Source of the DNA: Oceanobacillus iheyensis HTE831
Lineage (GTDB): Bacteria; Bacillota; Bacilli; Bacillales; Amphibacillaceae
DNA: 64,000 bases
NCBI RefSeq assembly: GCF_000011245.1
Contig: NC_004193.1
Span: 2,520,501 to 2,584,500, forward strand
Reading direction: 5' to 3'
Below, piece by piece: positions 9,560-19,153 of the stretch. Every line of letters begins with the position of its first letter. The first letter of the stretch is position 1. Under the pieces are notes generated by a model, which saw only the letters and a list, made by a program, of their open reading frames with translations, was not told where the DNA came from and did not search any database. The position numbers and the translations under genes are program-made.

Positions 9560-9946
9560 TTAATCTCGTTCTTTTGAAAAAGATTGAGTGACAGCCTCTA
9601 TAATTTCGTGTTTTTCTTTCCCCATTCCGGACTCTACTGCTGCTACGTATGCACCTTCGACTAATGGTGCTTCAATAAGTTCCACGTCATCTACTTCGGT
9701 CATTTCTACGGCCATTTCTGCGTTCATTTTTGCACTACCAATATCATATAAAAGGAGAACTCCATCATCTTTATTCGCTTTAGTAATTGCGTTGAGAATT
9801 TTATCAATACTAGTCCCAATTTCACCTTCATCGGTACCACCAGCTACCTCAACCGTAACATCTTTCATTACCTGTTGTACTAACTCTTTCGTACCCTCTG
9901 CGATTTTTACACTGTGCGAAATAAGAACAATACCAACTTGTCCCAT
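9560..9946 (-). CDS. dhaM: PTS-dependent dihydroxyacetone kinase phosphotransferase subunit DhaM
   Basis: DhaM carries phosphate from HPr to the ADP cofactor bound on DhaL. This form is a single EIIA-mannose-like domain of 128 residues, the usual Gram-positive size, without the fused HPr and EI domains of E. coli DhaM. The expected phospho-His is in VGIVLISHSVKIAEG (residue 11), and DIGSAKMNAEMAVEM near 68-82 is typical. It is the last gene of dhaK-dhaL-dhaM, starting 5 nt after dhaL. The adjacency of DhaM shows that the kinase is PTS-dependent rather than ATP-dependent. Confidence 0.93.
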   Translation of the reverse strand: MGQVGIVLISHSVKIAEGTKELVQQVMKDVTVEVAGGTDEGEIGTSIDKILNAITKANKDDGVLLLYDIGSAKMNAEMAVEMTEVDDVELIEAPLVEGAYVAAVESGMGKEKHEIIEAVTQSFSKERD

Positions 9947-9951
9947 GTTAT

Positions 9952-10569
9952 CTACGCTCCTTTTATAGAAGTTGCTAATGCTGAAAATATATAATAAGAA
10001 GATGCTGAACCAGGATCAATATGACCAATTGATTTTTCTTTAAAGTAAGAAGCTCTTCCTTTTGTAGCTTTTAATTCCTTCGTATCATTCATTGCTCGCT
10101 TTGCTGTTTCTTCAATTGTCGAAGGTGCCACATTTTCATCATCTTTAAACAACTGTACAACAGGATCCCAAACATCAATCATTGTTTTCTCACCGGTAGT
10201 AGCTTTTCCTCGTTGTTTAATACCATCTAATCCAGCTTGAAGCCCTTCTTTGATATCATTTACCTGAATTTCGTTTTTATCTTTCCAAGCCATCGATAAT
10301 TTCAGAAAAGCAGTTCCATAGAGCGGTCCAGCTGCTCCTCCGACTTTAGACATTAGCGTCATCGCAACATCCTTTAATAAGTCTGAGGGTGACTGATAGT
10401 TTTGATCTTGAGTTTTTGTAATCACCTCTTGAAATCCTCTTGCCATATTTATACCGTGATCACTGTCACCAATAGCTTGGTCTAGTTCTATAAGATAGGA
10501 TCTGTTCTCTTGCATTAATTGGTTTGATAATTCCAGCCAATTTCTGATGTCATTCAACTGTAATTTCAA
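9952..10569 (-). CDS. dhaL: Dihydroxyacetone kinase ADP-binding subunit DhaL
   Basis: The 205-residue helical barrel protein holds ADP/ATP and transfers the phosphate from DhaM to dihydroxyacetone on DhaK. The signature LDQAIGDSDHGINMARGF (about 29-46) provides the Asp residues that hold the magnesium ions. MSKVGGAAGPLYGTAFL (73-89), GEKTMIDVWDP (126-136) and the C-terminal GHIDPGSASSYYIF are conserved. It sits between dhaK and dhaM with spacings of 17 and 5 nt, so the three are one transcriptional unit. Confidence 0.95.
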   Translation of the reverse strand: MKLQLNDIRNWLELSNQLMQENRSYLIELDQAIGDSDHGINMARGFQEVITKTQDQNYQSPSDLLKDVAMTLMSKVGGAAGPLYGTAFLKLSMAWKDKNEIQVNDIKEGLQAGLDGIKQRGKATTGEKTMIDVWDPVVQLFKDDENVAPSTIEETAKRAMNDTKELKATKGRASYFKEKSIGHIDPGSASSYYIFSALATSIKGA

Positions 10570-10586
10570 TGAAGATTCTCCTTTCC

Positions 10587-11579
10587 TTATACACGAAATG
10601 CTGTAGCTTCACTAGCTGCTTCTAAAAGAGATTTTAATTGATCGTCCAATTTCAATAAAGTGACCGAGCAACCTGTCATTTCTAGAGATGTCATAAACTC
10701 ACCTACATACGTACGAAACACAGATAAACGTTTATTTTCAAGCAAATGATTTACATGTTTCTGTAATATAAATAATTCCATCTCTGGAGTTGCACCTAAT
10801 CCATTAATCATCACTGCAACCTCATCACCTGATTGTAATCCCAGATCATCAAATACTTTTTGCGTTAGTTCATTGGCAATATCTTCAGCAGATGCTATTG
10901 GTTTTCTCTCTATACCTGCTTCCCCATGTATCCCTATACCAATCTCCATTTCATTTTCTTCTAATTGAAAACTTGGTTTACCTGCAGCAGGTACTGTACA
11001 TGGAGTAAGTGCCATCCCCATTGATCTGACTTGATTAATTGTTTTTTCAGCAACTTCCTTCACTTCATTTAAAGTAGCACCTGTCTCAGCCATTGCTCCA
11101 GCGATTTTGTGTACAAACACAGTACCAGCAATACCTCTTCGACCAGTAGTAAAGTCACTATCTTCTACCGCAACATCATCGTTAACAATAACTTGTTCAA
11201 CCTTTATTCCCTCTGACTCAGCCAATTCACTAGCCATATCGAAATTCATAACATCTCCTGTATAGTTTTTTACAATTAATAAAACTCCATGACCAGTATC
11301 TACTGCTTTAATTGCTTCCAATATTTGATCAGGAGTAGGTGAAGTAAATACTTCACCAGCAACTGCTGCATCTAACATTCCCTTTCCAACATATCCAGCA
11401 TGCGCTGGTTCGTGACCGCTTCCTCCACCACTAACAAGACCGACTTTATTTGAAGATAATTCCTTACGTTTAATTACCATTGTTCCATCTATTTGTTCTA
11501 GTTCTTCTGGAAAGGCCTGTATCATCCCAGAAACCATATCTGATACAACGTCATTAGGATTATTAATAATTTTTTTCAT
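10587..11579 (-). CDS. dhaK: Dihydroxyacetone kinase substrate-binding subunit DhaK
   Basis: DhaK binds dihydroxyacetone covalently through a histidine and presents it for phosphorylation to DHAP. The 330-residue protein shows the SGGGSGHEPAHAGYVGKGML motif near 51-70 and GIGIHGEAGIERK near 215-227, where the His forms the hemiaminal bond with substrate. The AAGKPSFQLEENEMEIG loop precedes it. The ATG follows AAAGGAGAG. It begins the dhaKLM operon and has its own SigA-type promoter at 11645-11673. No GlpP leader is visible in front of dhaK, unlike glpD and glpF. Confidence 0.96.
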   Translation of the reverse strand: MKKIINNPNDVVSDMVSGMIQAFPEELEQIDGTMVIKRKELSSNKVGLVSGGGSGHEPAHAGYVGKGMLDAAVAGEVFTSPTPDQILEAIKAVDTGHGVLLIVKNYTGDVMNFDMASELAESEGIKVEQVIVNDDVAVEDSDFTTGRRGIAGTVFVHKIAGAMAETGATLNEVKEVAEKTINQVRSMGMALTPCTVPAAGKPSFQLEENEMEIGIGIHGEAGIERKPIASAEDIANELTQKVFDDLGLQSGDEVAVMINGLGATPEMELFILQKHVNHLLENKRLSVFRTYVGEFMTSLEMTGCSVTLLKLDDQLKSLLEAASEATAFRV

Positions 11580-11644
11580 AAGATTTTATCTCTCCTTTTC
11601 ATAATGTAGGACGCTACTTAAGAAATGTAACAAATGTTCGCTAT

Positions 11645-11673
11645 ATTTTAAGGGGAAGTTTGAAAATGGTCAA
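11645..11673 (-). promoter_or_regulatory. SigA-type promoter of dhaKLM
   Basis: TTGACC (11673-11668), a 17-nt spacer and TAAAAT (11650-11645) precede dhaK by about 65 nt. No terminator or GGAGA pair is seen between promoter and gene. Confidence 0.6.
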
Positions 11674-11713
11674 ACAATCTGACTAAGGTCACGTATCCTT
11701 CTTATCCATGTAC

Positions 11714-11745
11714 AAGAAAACTGCCTCTTCATTGAGACAGTTTTC
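11714..11745 (-). terminator. Hairpin terminator of glpK
   Basis: GAAAACTGTCTC and GAGGCAGTTTTC form a 12-bp stem with one wobble and a 6-nt loop, 9 nt after the glpK stop. The T-tract is stronger on the plus strand than on minus. Confidence 0.6.
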
Positions 11746-11753
11746 TTTCTTTT

Positions 11754-13268
<1,515 letters not shown>

Positions 13269-14099
13269 CTATCTTAATTTTTGATTCATTTTTTCAGCAG
13301 GATTTGAACCCGTTTTCAACTCACTCACTGCTGCTCCTATAAATAATACTATTACAAAAATAGTCATTACCCAAAACGGGAAGGTATAATTAGCTAGAAA
13401 AACACTGTCATAAAATAATGCACCGTAGACTCCACCAATAATTGGACCTACTACTGGAATCCACGCATAACCCCAATCAGAACTTCCTTTTCCAGGAATC
13501 GGTAAAATTGCATGTGCGATACGAGGCCCAAGGTCACGTGCTGGATTAATGGCATAACCAGTTGTACCACCTAGAGACATCCCAATAGCTGCAATAAGTG
13601 CCCCGACAATTAGCGGGTTTAAACCTTCTGTAAAATCGTTCGATCCAATAAACATCAATCCTAAAAGCAATGCAAATGTACCAATCATTTCACTAATTAA
13701 ATTTGAAAATGGACTACGAATTGCTGGTCCAGTAGCAAATACACCTAATTTATCTTCTTTACTTTCTGTCACTTTCCAGTGCGGTAAGTAATTAAGGAAA
13801 ACTATAATTGCACCAATAATGGCACCGATTACTTGTGCAAGAATATATAGTGGAACTTTACTCCAAGGGAAATCTCCTACAGCTGCAAATCCAATAGTTA
13901 CCGCTGGATTTATGTGTGCTCCTGTAAAATTACCTACAGCATATACACCCAGAGCAACTGCTAATCCCCAACCAAGAGTAATAAGTACCCAACCTGTACC
14001 TTCTGCCTTCGATTTCTTTAATACAACGCCTGCTACAACGCCGCCACCGAAGATGATAAGAATCATTGTGCCTACTAACTCAGCTATAAACTCCGACAT
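13269..14099 (-). CDS. glpF: Glycerol uptake facilitator (aquaglyceroporin)
   Basis: The 276-residue major intrinsic protein forms a membrane channel for glycerol. Both NPA boxes are present, GAHINPAVT near 59-67 and YAINPARDLGPR near 190-201; Asp after the second NPAR is typical of glycerol facilitators rather than water channels. Six membrane helices are predicted. I chose the ATG at 14099 because GGGAGGTAGATGAT precedes it, and an extra 8 residues from 14123 would lie in that ribosome site. Control is by a cre-overlapped SigA promoter and a GlpP-type leader. Confidence 0.96.
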   Translation of the reverse strand: MSEFIAELVGTMILIIFGGGVVAGVVLKKSKAEGTGWVLITLGWGLAVALGVYAVGNFTGAHINPAVTIGFAAVGDFPWSKVPLYILAQVIGAIIGAIIVFLNYLPHWKVTESKEDKLGVFATGPAIRSPFSNLISEMIGTFALLLGLMFIGSNDFTEGLNPLIVGALIAAIGMSLGGTTGYAINPARDLGPRIAHAILPIPGKGSSDWGYAWIPVVGPIIGGVYGALFYDSVFLANYTFPFWVMTIFVIVLFIGAAVSELKTGSNPAEKMNQKLR

Positions 14100-14140
14100 A
14101 TCATCTACCTCCCTTTTAATCAAGTACCCTTTGTGGTATT

Positions 14141-14210
14141 AAAAAAACCCACACTTCAATAGCATACCCAAATATGCGAGTACGATTGAAATGTAGGTCT
14201 CCTAGTCTCC
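14141..14210 (-). promoter_or_regulatory. GlpP-dependent antiterminator/terminator in the glpFK leader
   Basis: The RNA has GGAGA twice (14210-14206 and 14202-14198), then a stem of ATTGAAATGT-type sequence (14194-14185) with ACACTTCAAT complement (14160-14151), an inner GCATA/TATGC hairpin and seven U residues. It mirrors the glpD leader. GlpP with glycerol 3-phosphate should allow readthrough into glpF. Confidence 0.82.
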
Positions 14211-14234
14211 ACCACAAAATTAACTTGTACCTAA

Positions 14235-14263
14235 ATAGTACAAAATACTGAAAGCGTTGTCAA
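14235..14263 (-). promoter_or_regulatory. SigA promoter of glpFK
   Basis: A consensus TTGACA (14263-14258), 17-nt spacer and TACTAT (14240-14235) start the leader that contains the GlpP target. Confidence 0.8.
14249..14262. promoter_or_regulatory. cre site (CcpA operator) over the glpFK promoter
   Basis: TGAAAGCGTTGTCA fits the cre consensus TGWAANCGNTNWCA at every position and overlaps the -35 box, so CcpA with HPr-Ser-P or Crh-P should repress glpFK on preferred sugars. Confidence 0.85.
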
Positions 14264-14304
14264 CATTTTTTCCTATATGAAATTTTTTCCAACCCAATAT
14301 AATT

Positions 14305-14342
14305 AAAAAAAAGACACGACATTATCATACGATAATTGTGCC
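14305..14342 (-). terminator. Terminator at the end of the hprK-glpP operon
   Basis: GGCACAATTATC and GATAATGTCGTGTC pair imperfectly around GTAT and are followed by eight U residues, just after the glpP stop. Confidence 0.75.
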
Positions 14343-14348
14343 TTTTAG

Positions 14349-14891
14349 TTATTTCCATAACGTTGTATTAGACGTGGATACCGCTATCGCTCCAGCTTCT
14401 AAAGCATAATTTACTTCTTCATCTTTTCTAATGAGGCCACCCGCAATAATTGGTATATTAGTCTGTGAACCCACTTGTTGAATAATATCCGGCATTAATC
14501 CGGGAAGTAATTCAATACAATGTGGTTGAAATTTGCGAACTAATTTCATGTTTTGATCCAATGCAAGACTATCTAATAGGAATATACGTTGAATAGCTAG
14601 TAACTTATACTTTTTTGCCAAGGCAATAACATTTCCCCGTGTAGATAAAACACCGTCTGGCTTCATCTCTCTATTCAAGAATTCCATACCATATTCATCT
14701 GCTTTTAATCCTTGAATAAGATCAAAATGAACTAATACTTTTTTTTTATTACGATGACTATAATCAATCAAACTTTTTAACTGTACGAGTCTCGATTCTA
14801 ATATAACAATATATTCATGGTCTGTTTCTAACGCCTTATCAAAATCTTTCATCTGACGAACGGCTGGTAAAACTCCAGTAGGAAGTTCCAT
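14349..14891 (-). CDS. glpP: Glycerol-3-phosphate responsive antiterminator GlpP
   Basis: GlpP is an RNA-binding antiterminator activated by glycerol 3-phosphate. The 180-residue protein has the family features LPAVRQMKDFDKALE near the start, VLVHFDLIQGLKADEYGMEFL (about 52-72), DGVLSTRGNVI and the C-terminal phosphate-site PIIAGGLIRKDEEVNYALEAGAIAVSTS. The start at 14891 is preceded by AGGTGGTGTATA. The gene begins 10 nt after the yvoF stop, so it is the last gene of the hprK operon rather than the first of a glpPFKD cluster as in B. subtilis. Its two likely targets, the glpF and glpD leaders, lie downstream in this window. Confidence 0.95.
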   Translation of the reverse strand: MELPTGVLPAVRQMKDFDKALETDHEYIVILESRLVQLKSLIDYSHRNKKKVLVHFDLIQGLKADEYGMEFLNREMKPDGVLSTRGNVIALAKKYKLLAIQRIFLLDSLALDQNMKLVRKFQPHCIELLPGLMPDIIQQVGSQTNIPIIAGGLIRKDEEVNYALEAGAIAVSTSNTTLWK

Positions 14892-14901
14892 TATACACCA
14901 C

Positions 14902-15420
14902 CTATTCTTCATTAATCATATTTTTTCTTTCCATCTCTTCTTTCGTATATATAATTTTCATCGGGTTTCCTCCAACGAATGCCCCTGCTGGTACATCTTT
15001 ATGTACTAAAGTTGCTGCAGAGATAATTGCACCATTACCAATAGTTACACCGGGGAGAATAGTAGAATTCGCACCAATCATAACTTCATCTCCAATATGA
15101 ACTTCTCCAAGCCGATATTCTTTTATAAGGTATTCATGAGTAAGAATTGTTGTATTATATCCAATCACACAGTTATTACCCACTTTAATTCTTTCTGGAA
15201 ACATAATATCAGGCATTACCATTAGTGCGAACGAGGTAGTTTCTCCAATTTTCATATCTATAATATTTCTATATAGCCAATTTTTCACTTCTAGAAAAGG
15301 AGTATACCTCGCAATTTGAATTACTATAAAATTTCTTATAACCTTCCAAAAAGGAACAGTATCGTAAATTTGCCATAATGAATTTGCACGATTGACTGTA
15401 AAACGCTCTGTTTTACGCAA
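14902..15420 (-). CDS. Hexapeptide-repeat acyltransferase (YvoF family)
   Basis: A 172-residue left-handed beta-helix protein of the maltose/galactoside O-acetyltransferase type. Hexapeptide repeats run through GEVHIGDEVMIGANSTILPGVTIGNGAIISAATLVHKDVPAGAFVGGNP (about 110-158), and the loop NTTILTHEYLIKEY near residue 90 probably contains the catalytic His. The start is TTG at 15420, which follows AGTAGGTGA by 5 nt and gives the family-typical N-terminus MRKTERF. It overlaps the end of ppaX by 8 nt. The acceptor is unknown; membership of the lgt-hprK operon suggests a cell-envelope substrate. Confidence 0.85.
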   Translation of the reverse strand: MRKTERFTVNRANSLWQIYDTVPFWKVIRNFIVIQIARYTPFLEVKNWLYRNIIDMKIGETTSFALMVMPDIMFPERIKVGNNCVIGYNTTILTHEYLIKEYRLGEVHIGDEVMIGANSTILPGVTIGNGAIISAATLVHKDVPAGAFVGGNPMKIIYTKEEMERKNMINEE

Positions 15421-16057
15421 ACGAATCACCTACTATCGTTATGATATCTTTAATATCTTCGATAATATAATCTGGATGAAAACTTTTTAGGTAGTTCGTG
15501 TCTTTTAATGACCAAGCAACTGCTGCTGTTTGTACATTTGCTCGTTGACCCGATACAATATCATGGTGATTATCTCCCACCATAAGCGTATGTTCCGGAT
15601 GTGCACCTAGCTTTTGCATTGCCATCTGTACCGGTTCTGGATGCGGCTTCGCATGTGTCACATCATCATATGTTATTATCGTTGAAAAGAATTTAGATAT
15701 CCCCGTTAATTCAAGTCCCATGTGCACCGTATGACGCATTTTTGTACTTACTATTCCTAGAGAAATATTTCTATTCTGCAATTCTTCTAATGTATCATAT
15801 ACATGCGGAAAAGCCGTGACAAAATTATCATGTTCACGAATATTATGCTCACGAAAAGTTGTAATCATCCTATCGGCTTTCGTTTCATCAATTTTATTAA
15901 ACGTATCTACTAGTGGTGGACCATTAAACTTCAAAATTTCTTCATTACTAAAGTTTAGATTATATTCCTTAAATGTATGTTCAAAGGAAGCCTTAATTAA
16001 CGTATTTGTATCAATAAGGGTCCCATCAAGATCAAAGAGTATGGTACGAATGCTCAT
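15413..16057 (-). CDS. ppaX: Pyrophosphatase PpaX (HAD family)
   Basis: PpaX hydrolyses the pyrophosphate produced when HPrK dephosphorylates HPr-Ser-P by phosphorolysis. The 214-residue HAD hydrolase has motif I FDLDGTLIDTNTLI at 8-21, the conserved FNGPPL segment after the cap, motif II GIVSTKMRHTV near 99-109, and motifs III/IV AKPHPEPV and MVGDNHHDIVSGQRA near 135-175. The ATG follows AAAGGAAA. It overlaps yvoD by 26 nt and yvoF by 8 nt, which indicates translational coupling. The operon position with hprK supports the pyrophosphatase assignment over phosphoglycolate phosphatase. Confidence 0.92.
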   Translation of the reverse strand: MSIRTILFDLDGTLIDTNTLIKASFEHTFKEYNLNFSNEEILKFNGPPLVDTFNKIDETKADRMITTFREHNIREHDNFVTAFPHVYDTLEELQNRNISLGIVSTKMRHTVHMGLELTGISKFFSTIITYDDVTHAKPHPEPVQMAMQKLGAHPEHTLMVGDNHHDIVSGQRANVQTAAVAWSLKDTNYLKSFHPDYIIEDIKDIITIVGDSFA

Positions 16058-17015
16058 GAATTATTTCCTTTCTTTTTTTCTTATCACGTTTATTCCAGAA
16101 ATAGGCGATGGTCATTGTTAGAATTATTGCCGTCAATAATCGAATAATTAGCAAGGGCCAAACAGGTATACCTAAGGGAATAAATACCAGTGTATCTTCC
16201 ACGACAGCATGACAAGATACTAGAAAAATTAATGCAAGAGACATATCTTTTTTGGATACATTGTCTTCTTTCACAGCTTGGATCATTAACCCAGCTCCAT
16301 ATGCTAGACCAATGGTTAACCCTGCAACCATCGTCATGGAAGCACTCTTATCTATTCCTAGTAAACGCATAAAAGGTGCCATCTTATTCGACATAGTGTC
16401 TAACCAGCCACGGTCACGCATCAATTGCATGATGATCATTAAAGGAATAACAATGCATGCTAACTGTACAATAGCAATTACCGCTGTTTGTGCCCCATGG
16501 GATATAATTTCTACCCATCCATTTGGAACAGCTTCAGAGCCGGACACAAACCCATATTGAGCCATTTCTGAACCACCATTCCATACTAGGTTAATAATAA
16601 AAGCAGAAATTAATGCTAAACCTACACGAACACTAACGATTATCCACCATTTCACACCTACACTTGTCGCTACCGCAGATTCCACAAATAAATTATGAGA
16701 GAAGGATAGCATGATCGCCATAATAAATACTTCTTTAACTGAAAAGTCAAATGAAATAATAGCAGCAATACCTGCATAAAGGTTTAATGCATTCCCTAAG
16801 ACTAGAGGCACAGCAGCTTCGCCTGATAAACCTAGTAATCCCATCATTGGAGAAATGAGCTTTATAAACCAAGGTAGTACTGGAGTATACTGAAGTATGG
16901 TAACAATTAAAGTTATAGGGAAAATAATTTTCCCTAATTTCCATGTAGTATTAATTCCTTCCCGAAACCCTCTTTGTAAAGTGCCAGACATGTTTTTCAT
17001 CCCCTGACTAGTCAT
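16032..17015 (-). CDS. Nucleoside-recognition/gate-domain membrane protein (YvoD-like)
   Basis: This 327-residue polytopic membrane protein has about eight hydrophobic segments. It carries two Gate/nucleoside recognition domains with the paired motifs LVLGNALNLYAGIAAI (70-85) and MTMVAGLTIGLAYGAGLMIQAVKEDNV (about 229-255), and a SCHAVVEDTLVFIPLG motif near 269-284. It resembles the SpmA/FeoB-gate superfamily. The start at 17015 follows AAAGG 10 nt after the lgt stop. It belongs to the hprK-lgt-yvoD-ppaX operon. The transported molecule is not known. Confidence 0.85.
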   Translation of the reverse strand: MTSQGMKNMSGTLQRGFREGINTTWKLGKIIFPITLIVTILQYTPVLPWFIKLISPMMGLLGLSGEAAVPLVLGNALNLYAGIAAIISFDFSVKEVFIMAIMLSFSHNLFVESAVATSVGVKWWIIVSVRVGLALISAFIINLVWNGGSEMAQYGFVSGSEAVPNGWVEIISHGAQTAVIAIVQLACIVIPLMIIMQLMRDRGWLDTMSNKMAPFMRLLGIDKSASMTMVAGLTIGLAYGAGLMIQAVKEDNVSKKDMSLALIFLVSCHAVVEDTLVFIPLGIPVWPLLIIRLLTAIILTMTIAYFWNKRDKKKRKEIIHEHSYHTL

Positions 17016-17024
17016 GTTGAACCT

Positions 17025-17888
17025 TTATTTTTTCTTTTTAGTTGACTTTTTATTTTTCTTTTTGTTACTAGGTGGTGCGTCTAAATATCGCTCACTAACT
17101 GTTTTACGACGATAAATAATGAAAATAATAGATACAATGATAATTAATATAGAAATAAATTGTGCTGTACGAATTATATCGAACATATACAGACTGTCTG
17201 TACGTAATCCTTCAATAAAATACCTACCAATCGAATACGTAATAGCATAAGTTAAGAATACTTCACCTCGTACAGGATTGTACTTACGTAGGAGCAATAA
17301 CCCCACAAAGATTAATATATTCCAAACCGATTCATATAAGAAGGTCGGATGATACATAACCCCATTAATGGTCATTTGATTCATGATAAAATCAGGCAAG
17401 TATTGATGAAAGCTTTCATATGTAGCTTGTGAAATTGGTCCACCATGAGCTTCTTGGTTTACAAAATTCCCCCATCTTCCAATCGCCTGTCCTAATATGA
17501 GGCTAGGGGCAACAATATCAGCTATTTGCCAAAAAGAAACCTTTCTTACTTTAGCAAAAACAATCGCAGTTATTACGCCTCCAATTACCGCCCCATGGAT
17601 TGCAATTCCGCCTTCCCAGATCGCAAAAACTTTCCACCAAGGACCATTAGCATATTGATCAAATTCAAAAAACACATAATAAATTCTTGCAAAGATTATT
17701 GCGATTGGCACTGCAAACATGACAAAATCTAACATTAAATCCTTTGTTAAACCAAGTCGATCTGCTTCTTTAGAAGCAAGATAAATTGCTAATATAGCGC
17801 CAAATGCAATAATTATACCATACCAATATATTGAAAGAGGGCCAATTTCAATAGCTACTCTATCAATTGGTGCCGCAGTATGTAGCAT
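17025..17888 (-). CDS. lgt: Prolipoprotein diacylglyceryl transferase
   Basis: Lgt attaches diacylglycerol from phosphatidylglycerol to the lipobox cysteine of exported prolipoproteins. The 287-residue polytopic protein includes GPLSIYWYGIIIAFGAILA near the start, the catalytic region IGRWGNFVNQEAHGGPIS near 136-153 and RGEVFLTYAITYSIGRYFIEGLRTDSLY near 205-232. The C-terminus is a lysine-rich tail (about 275-287). A GAGGAGG site precedes the ATG. Likely substrates in this window include the cytochrome c551 lipoprotein at 32.6 kb. Order hprK-lgt is canonical. Confidence 0.96.
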   Translation of the reverse strand: MLHTAAPIDRVAIEIGPLSIYWYGIIIAFGAILAIYLASKEADRLGLTKDLMLDFVMFAVPIAIIFARIYYVFFEFDQYANGPWWKVFAIWEGGIAIHGAVIGGVITAIVFAKVRKVSFWQIADIVAPSLILGQAIGRWGNFVNQEAHGGPISQATYESFHQYLPDFIMNQMTINGVMYHPTFLYESVWNILIFVGLLLLRKYNPVRGEVFLTYAITYSIGRYFIEGLRTDSLYMFDIIRTAQFISILIIIVSIIFIIYRRKTVSERYLDAPPSNKKKNKKSTKKKK

Positions 17889-17902
17889 AGTCTATTCCTC
17901 CT

Positions 17903-18835
17903 CTATTCAAGCTCACCTTTTTCAATCATGGTAGACAATCTTTCTGAGAATTCTTCTGCTGTATTGACTCCCATTCGCTTTAGACGAAAGTTCATTGCAG
18001 CTACTTCAATAATTACTGCAAGGTTTCTACCTGGTCGAACTGGTACAGTTGCTTTAGGTAAATGAACATCCATCACTTTCATCATATCTTCATCCAAGCC
18101 AAGACGATCATATTGTTTTTTCTCATCCCAGTTCTCAAGGTTAATGACTAACGAAATTCGTTTTTTACTACGTACGGACCCAGCTCCAAATAAGGTCATT
18201 ACATTAATAATACCAAGACCTCTGATCTCTAATAAATGCTCGATTAATGGAGGAGCATTTCCAATTAGACTATCATAATCCTCTTGTCGAATCTCTACAT
18301 TATCATCCGCAACTAATCGATGACCTCTTTTTACTAGTTCTAACGCTGTTTCACTTTTACCTACACCACTTTGACCTATAATTAATACACCTACACCATA
18401 AATATCTACAAGTACTCCATGTATAGCAGTAAATGGAGCAAATTTTGATTCCAAATAATTGGTTAATCGGCTAATAACGCGAGTCGTTTTTCTAGGAGAT
18501 TGAAGAATAGGAACTCCAGATTTTTCAGAGGCTTCCTTCAACTCCTCAGGTATGTCCATCCCTCTTGAAACAACTATTCCTGGCGTGATATCAGTACATA
18601 AGCGCTCAGCACGATCTCTTCTTTGCTCCGAACTTAAGTCTAGAAAATAAGCCATTTCTGTTTTACCTATAAGTTGCAAACGTTCCTTAGGGTAATATCT
18701 AAAATAGCCAGTCATCTCTATTCCTGGTCTAGAAATATCACTTGTTATTATTTCACGTTGGATACCGTCTTCTCCAGATACTAAAGTCAGGTTAAAATTA
18801 TCCAATAAATCTTGTGTACGGACAACCGCTACCAT
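17903..18835 (-). CDS. hprK: HPr kinase/phosphorylase
   Basis: HprK phosphorylates HPr and Crh at Ser46 when fructose bisphosphate is high and removes the phosphate by phosphorolysis when inorganic phosphate is high. The start at 18835 (AAGGAG ribosome site) gives 310 residues, the normal length, and the N-terminus [16 protein letters not shown]. The N-terminal domain includes [28 protein letters not shown]. The C-terminal kinase domain has Walker [28 protein letters not shown] near 150-176 and the signature [11 protein letters not shown] near 201-211. It is the first gene of hprK-lgt-yvoD-ppaX-yvoF-glpP. Confidence 0.97.
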   Translation of the reverse strand: MVAVVRTQDLLDNFNLTLVSGEDGIQREIITSDISRPGIEMTGYFRYYPKERLQLIGKTEMAYFLDLSSEQRRDRAERLCTDITPGIVVSRGMDIPEELKEASEKSGVPILQSPRKTTRVISRLTNYLESKFAPFTAIHGVLVDIYGVGVLIIGQSGVGKSETALELVKRGHRLVADDNVEIRQEDYDSLIGNAPPLIEHLLEIRGLGIINVMTLFGAGSVRSKKRISLVINLENWDEKKQYDRLGLDEDMMKVMDVHLPKATVPVRPGRNLAVIIEVAAMNFRLKRMGVNTAEEFSERLSTMIEKGELE

Positions 18836-18889
18836 AATTGCAGCTCCTTCCATTCCTTGATAACTGAATACCATTTTAGCATAGTCAAA

Positions 18890-18918
18890 CGAAAAAACGT
18901 AGACAAGAGTCTACGTTT
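18890..18918 (-). terminator. Intrinsic terminator upstream of hprK
   Basis: AAACGTAGAC and GTCTACGTTT form a perfect 10-bp stem with a 4-nt loop and a U-run on minus. It stops transcription coming from yvlCD. Confidence 0.85.
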
Positions 18919-19008
18919 CCAATAGTTTATATAAAATATTTTATCTAAGTAAAGAAAGTCTCACTTATACTGTCATAGAAAGTTAATATTTCTTCTAAAA
19001 AATTGAAG

Positions 19009-19141
19009 AAACTGGGACAAAAATATTCATGCAAAAGATAAATTCGAATAGTTTGCTTTGGAAAATCGCTTTAGAAATATACTGCGCTTATTCTAGCTTT
19101 CATTCGTCTTTTTGACCAGAAATTTTGTTATGTCCCAGCTC
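19009..19141. repeat. Degenerate intergenic repeat, copy B (TGGGACA-type ends)
   Basis: CTGGGACA near 19012 and TGTCCCAG near 19131 form the outer stem of a 133-bp element with GCAAAAGATAA, AGAAATATACTGCGCTTAT and TCATTCGTCTTTTTGA blocks shared with copy C at 54.1 kb. This fills most of the 318-bp gap between hprK and yvlD, together with the terminator at 18890. Confidence 0.65.
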
Positions 19142-19153
19142 ACCATTTTAATA

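Noticed and set aside
9588..9968. 126-codon plus-strand frame opposite dhaM
   Set aside because: It is the antisense shadow of dhaM, rich in Ser/Thr/Pro as expected for reverse reading, with no ribosome site.
14902..14912. Overlap of glpP and yvoF coding regions from a glpP start at 14912
   Set aside because: The ATG at 14891 follows AGGTGG at proper spacing and removes the overlap. The extra seven residues are not seen in GlpP proteins.
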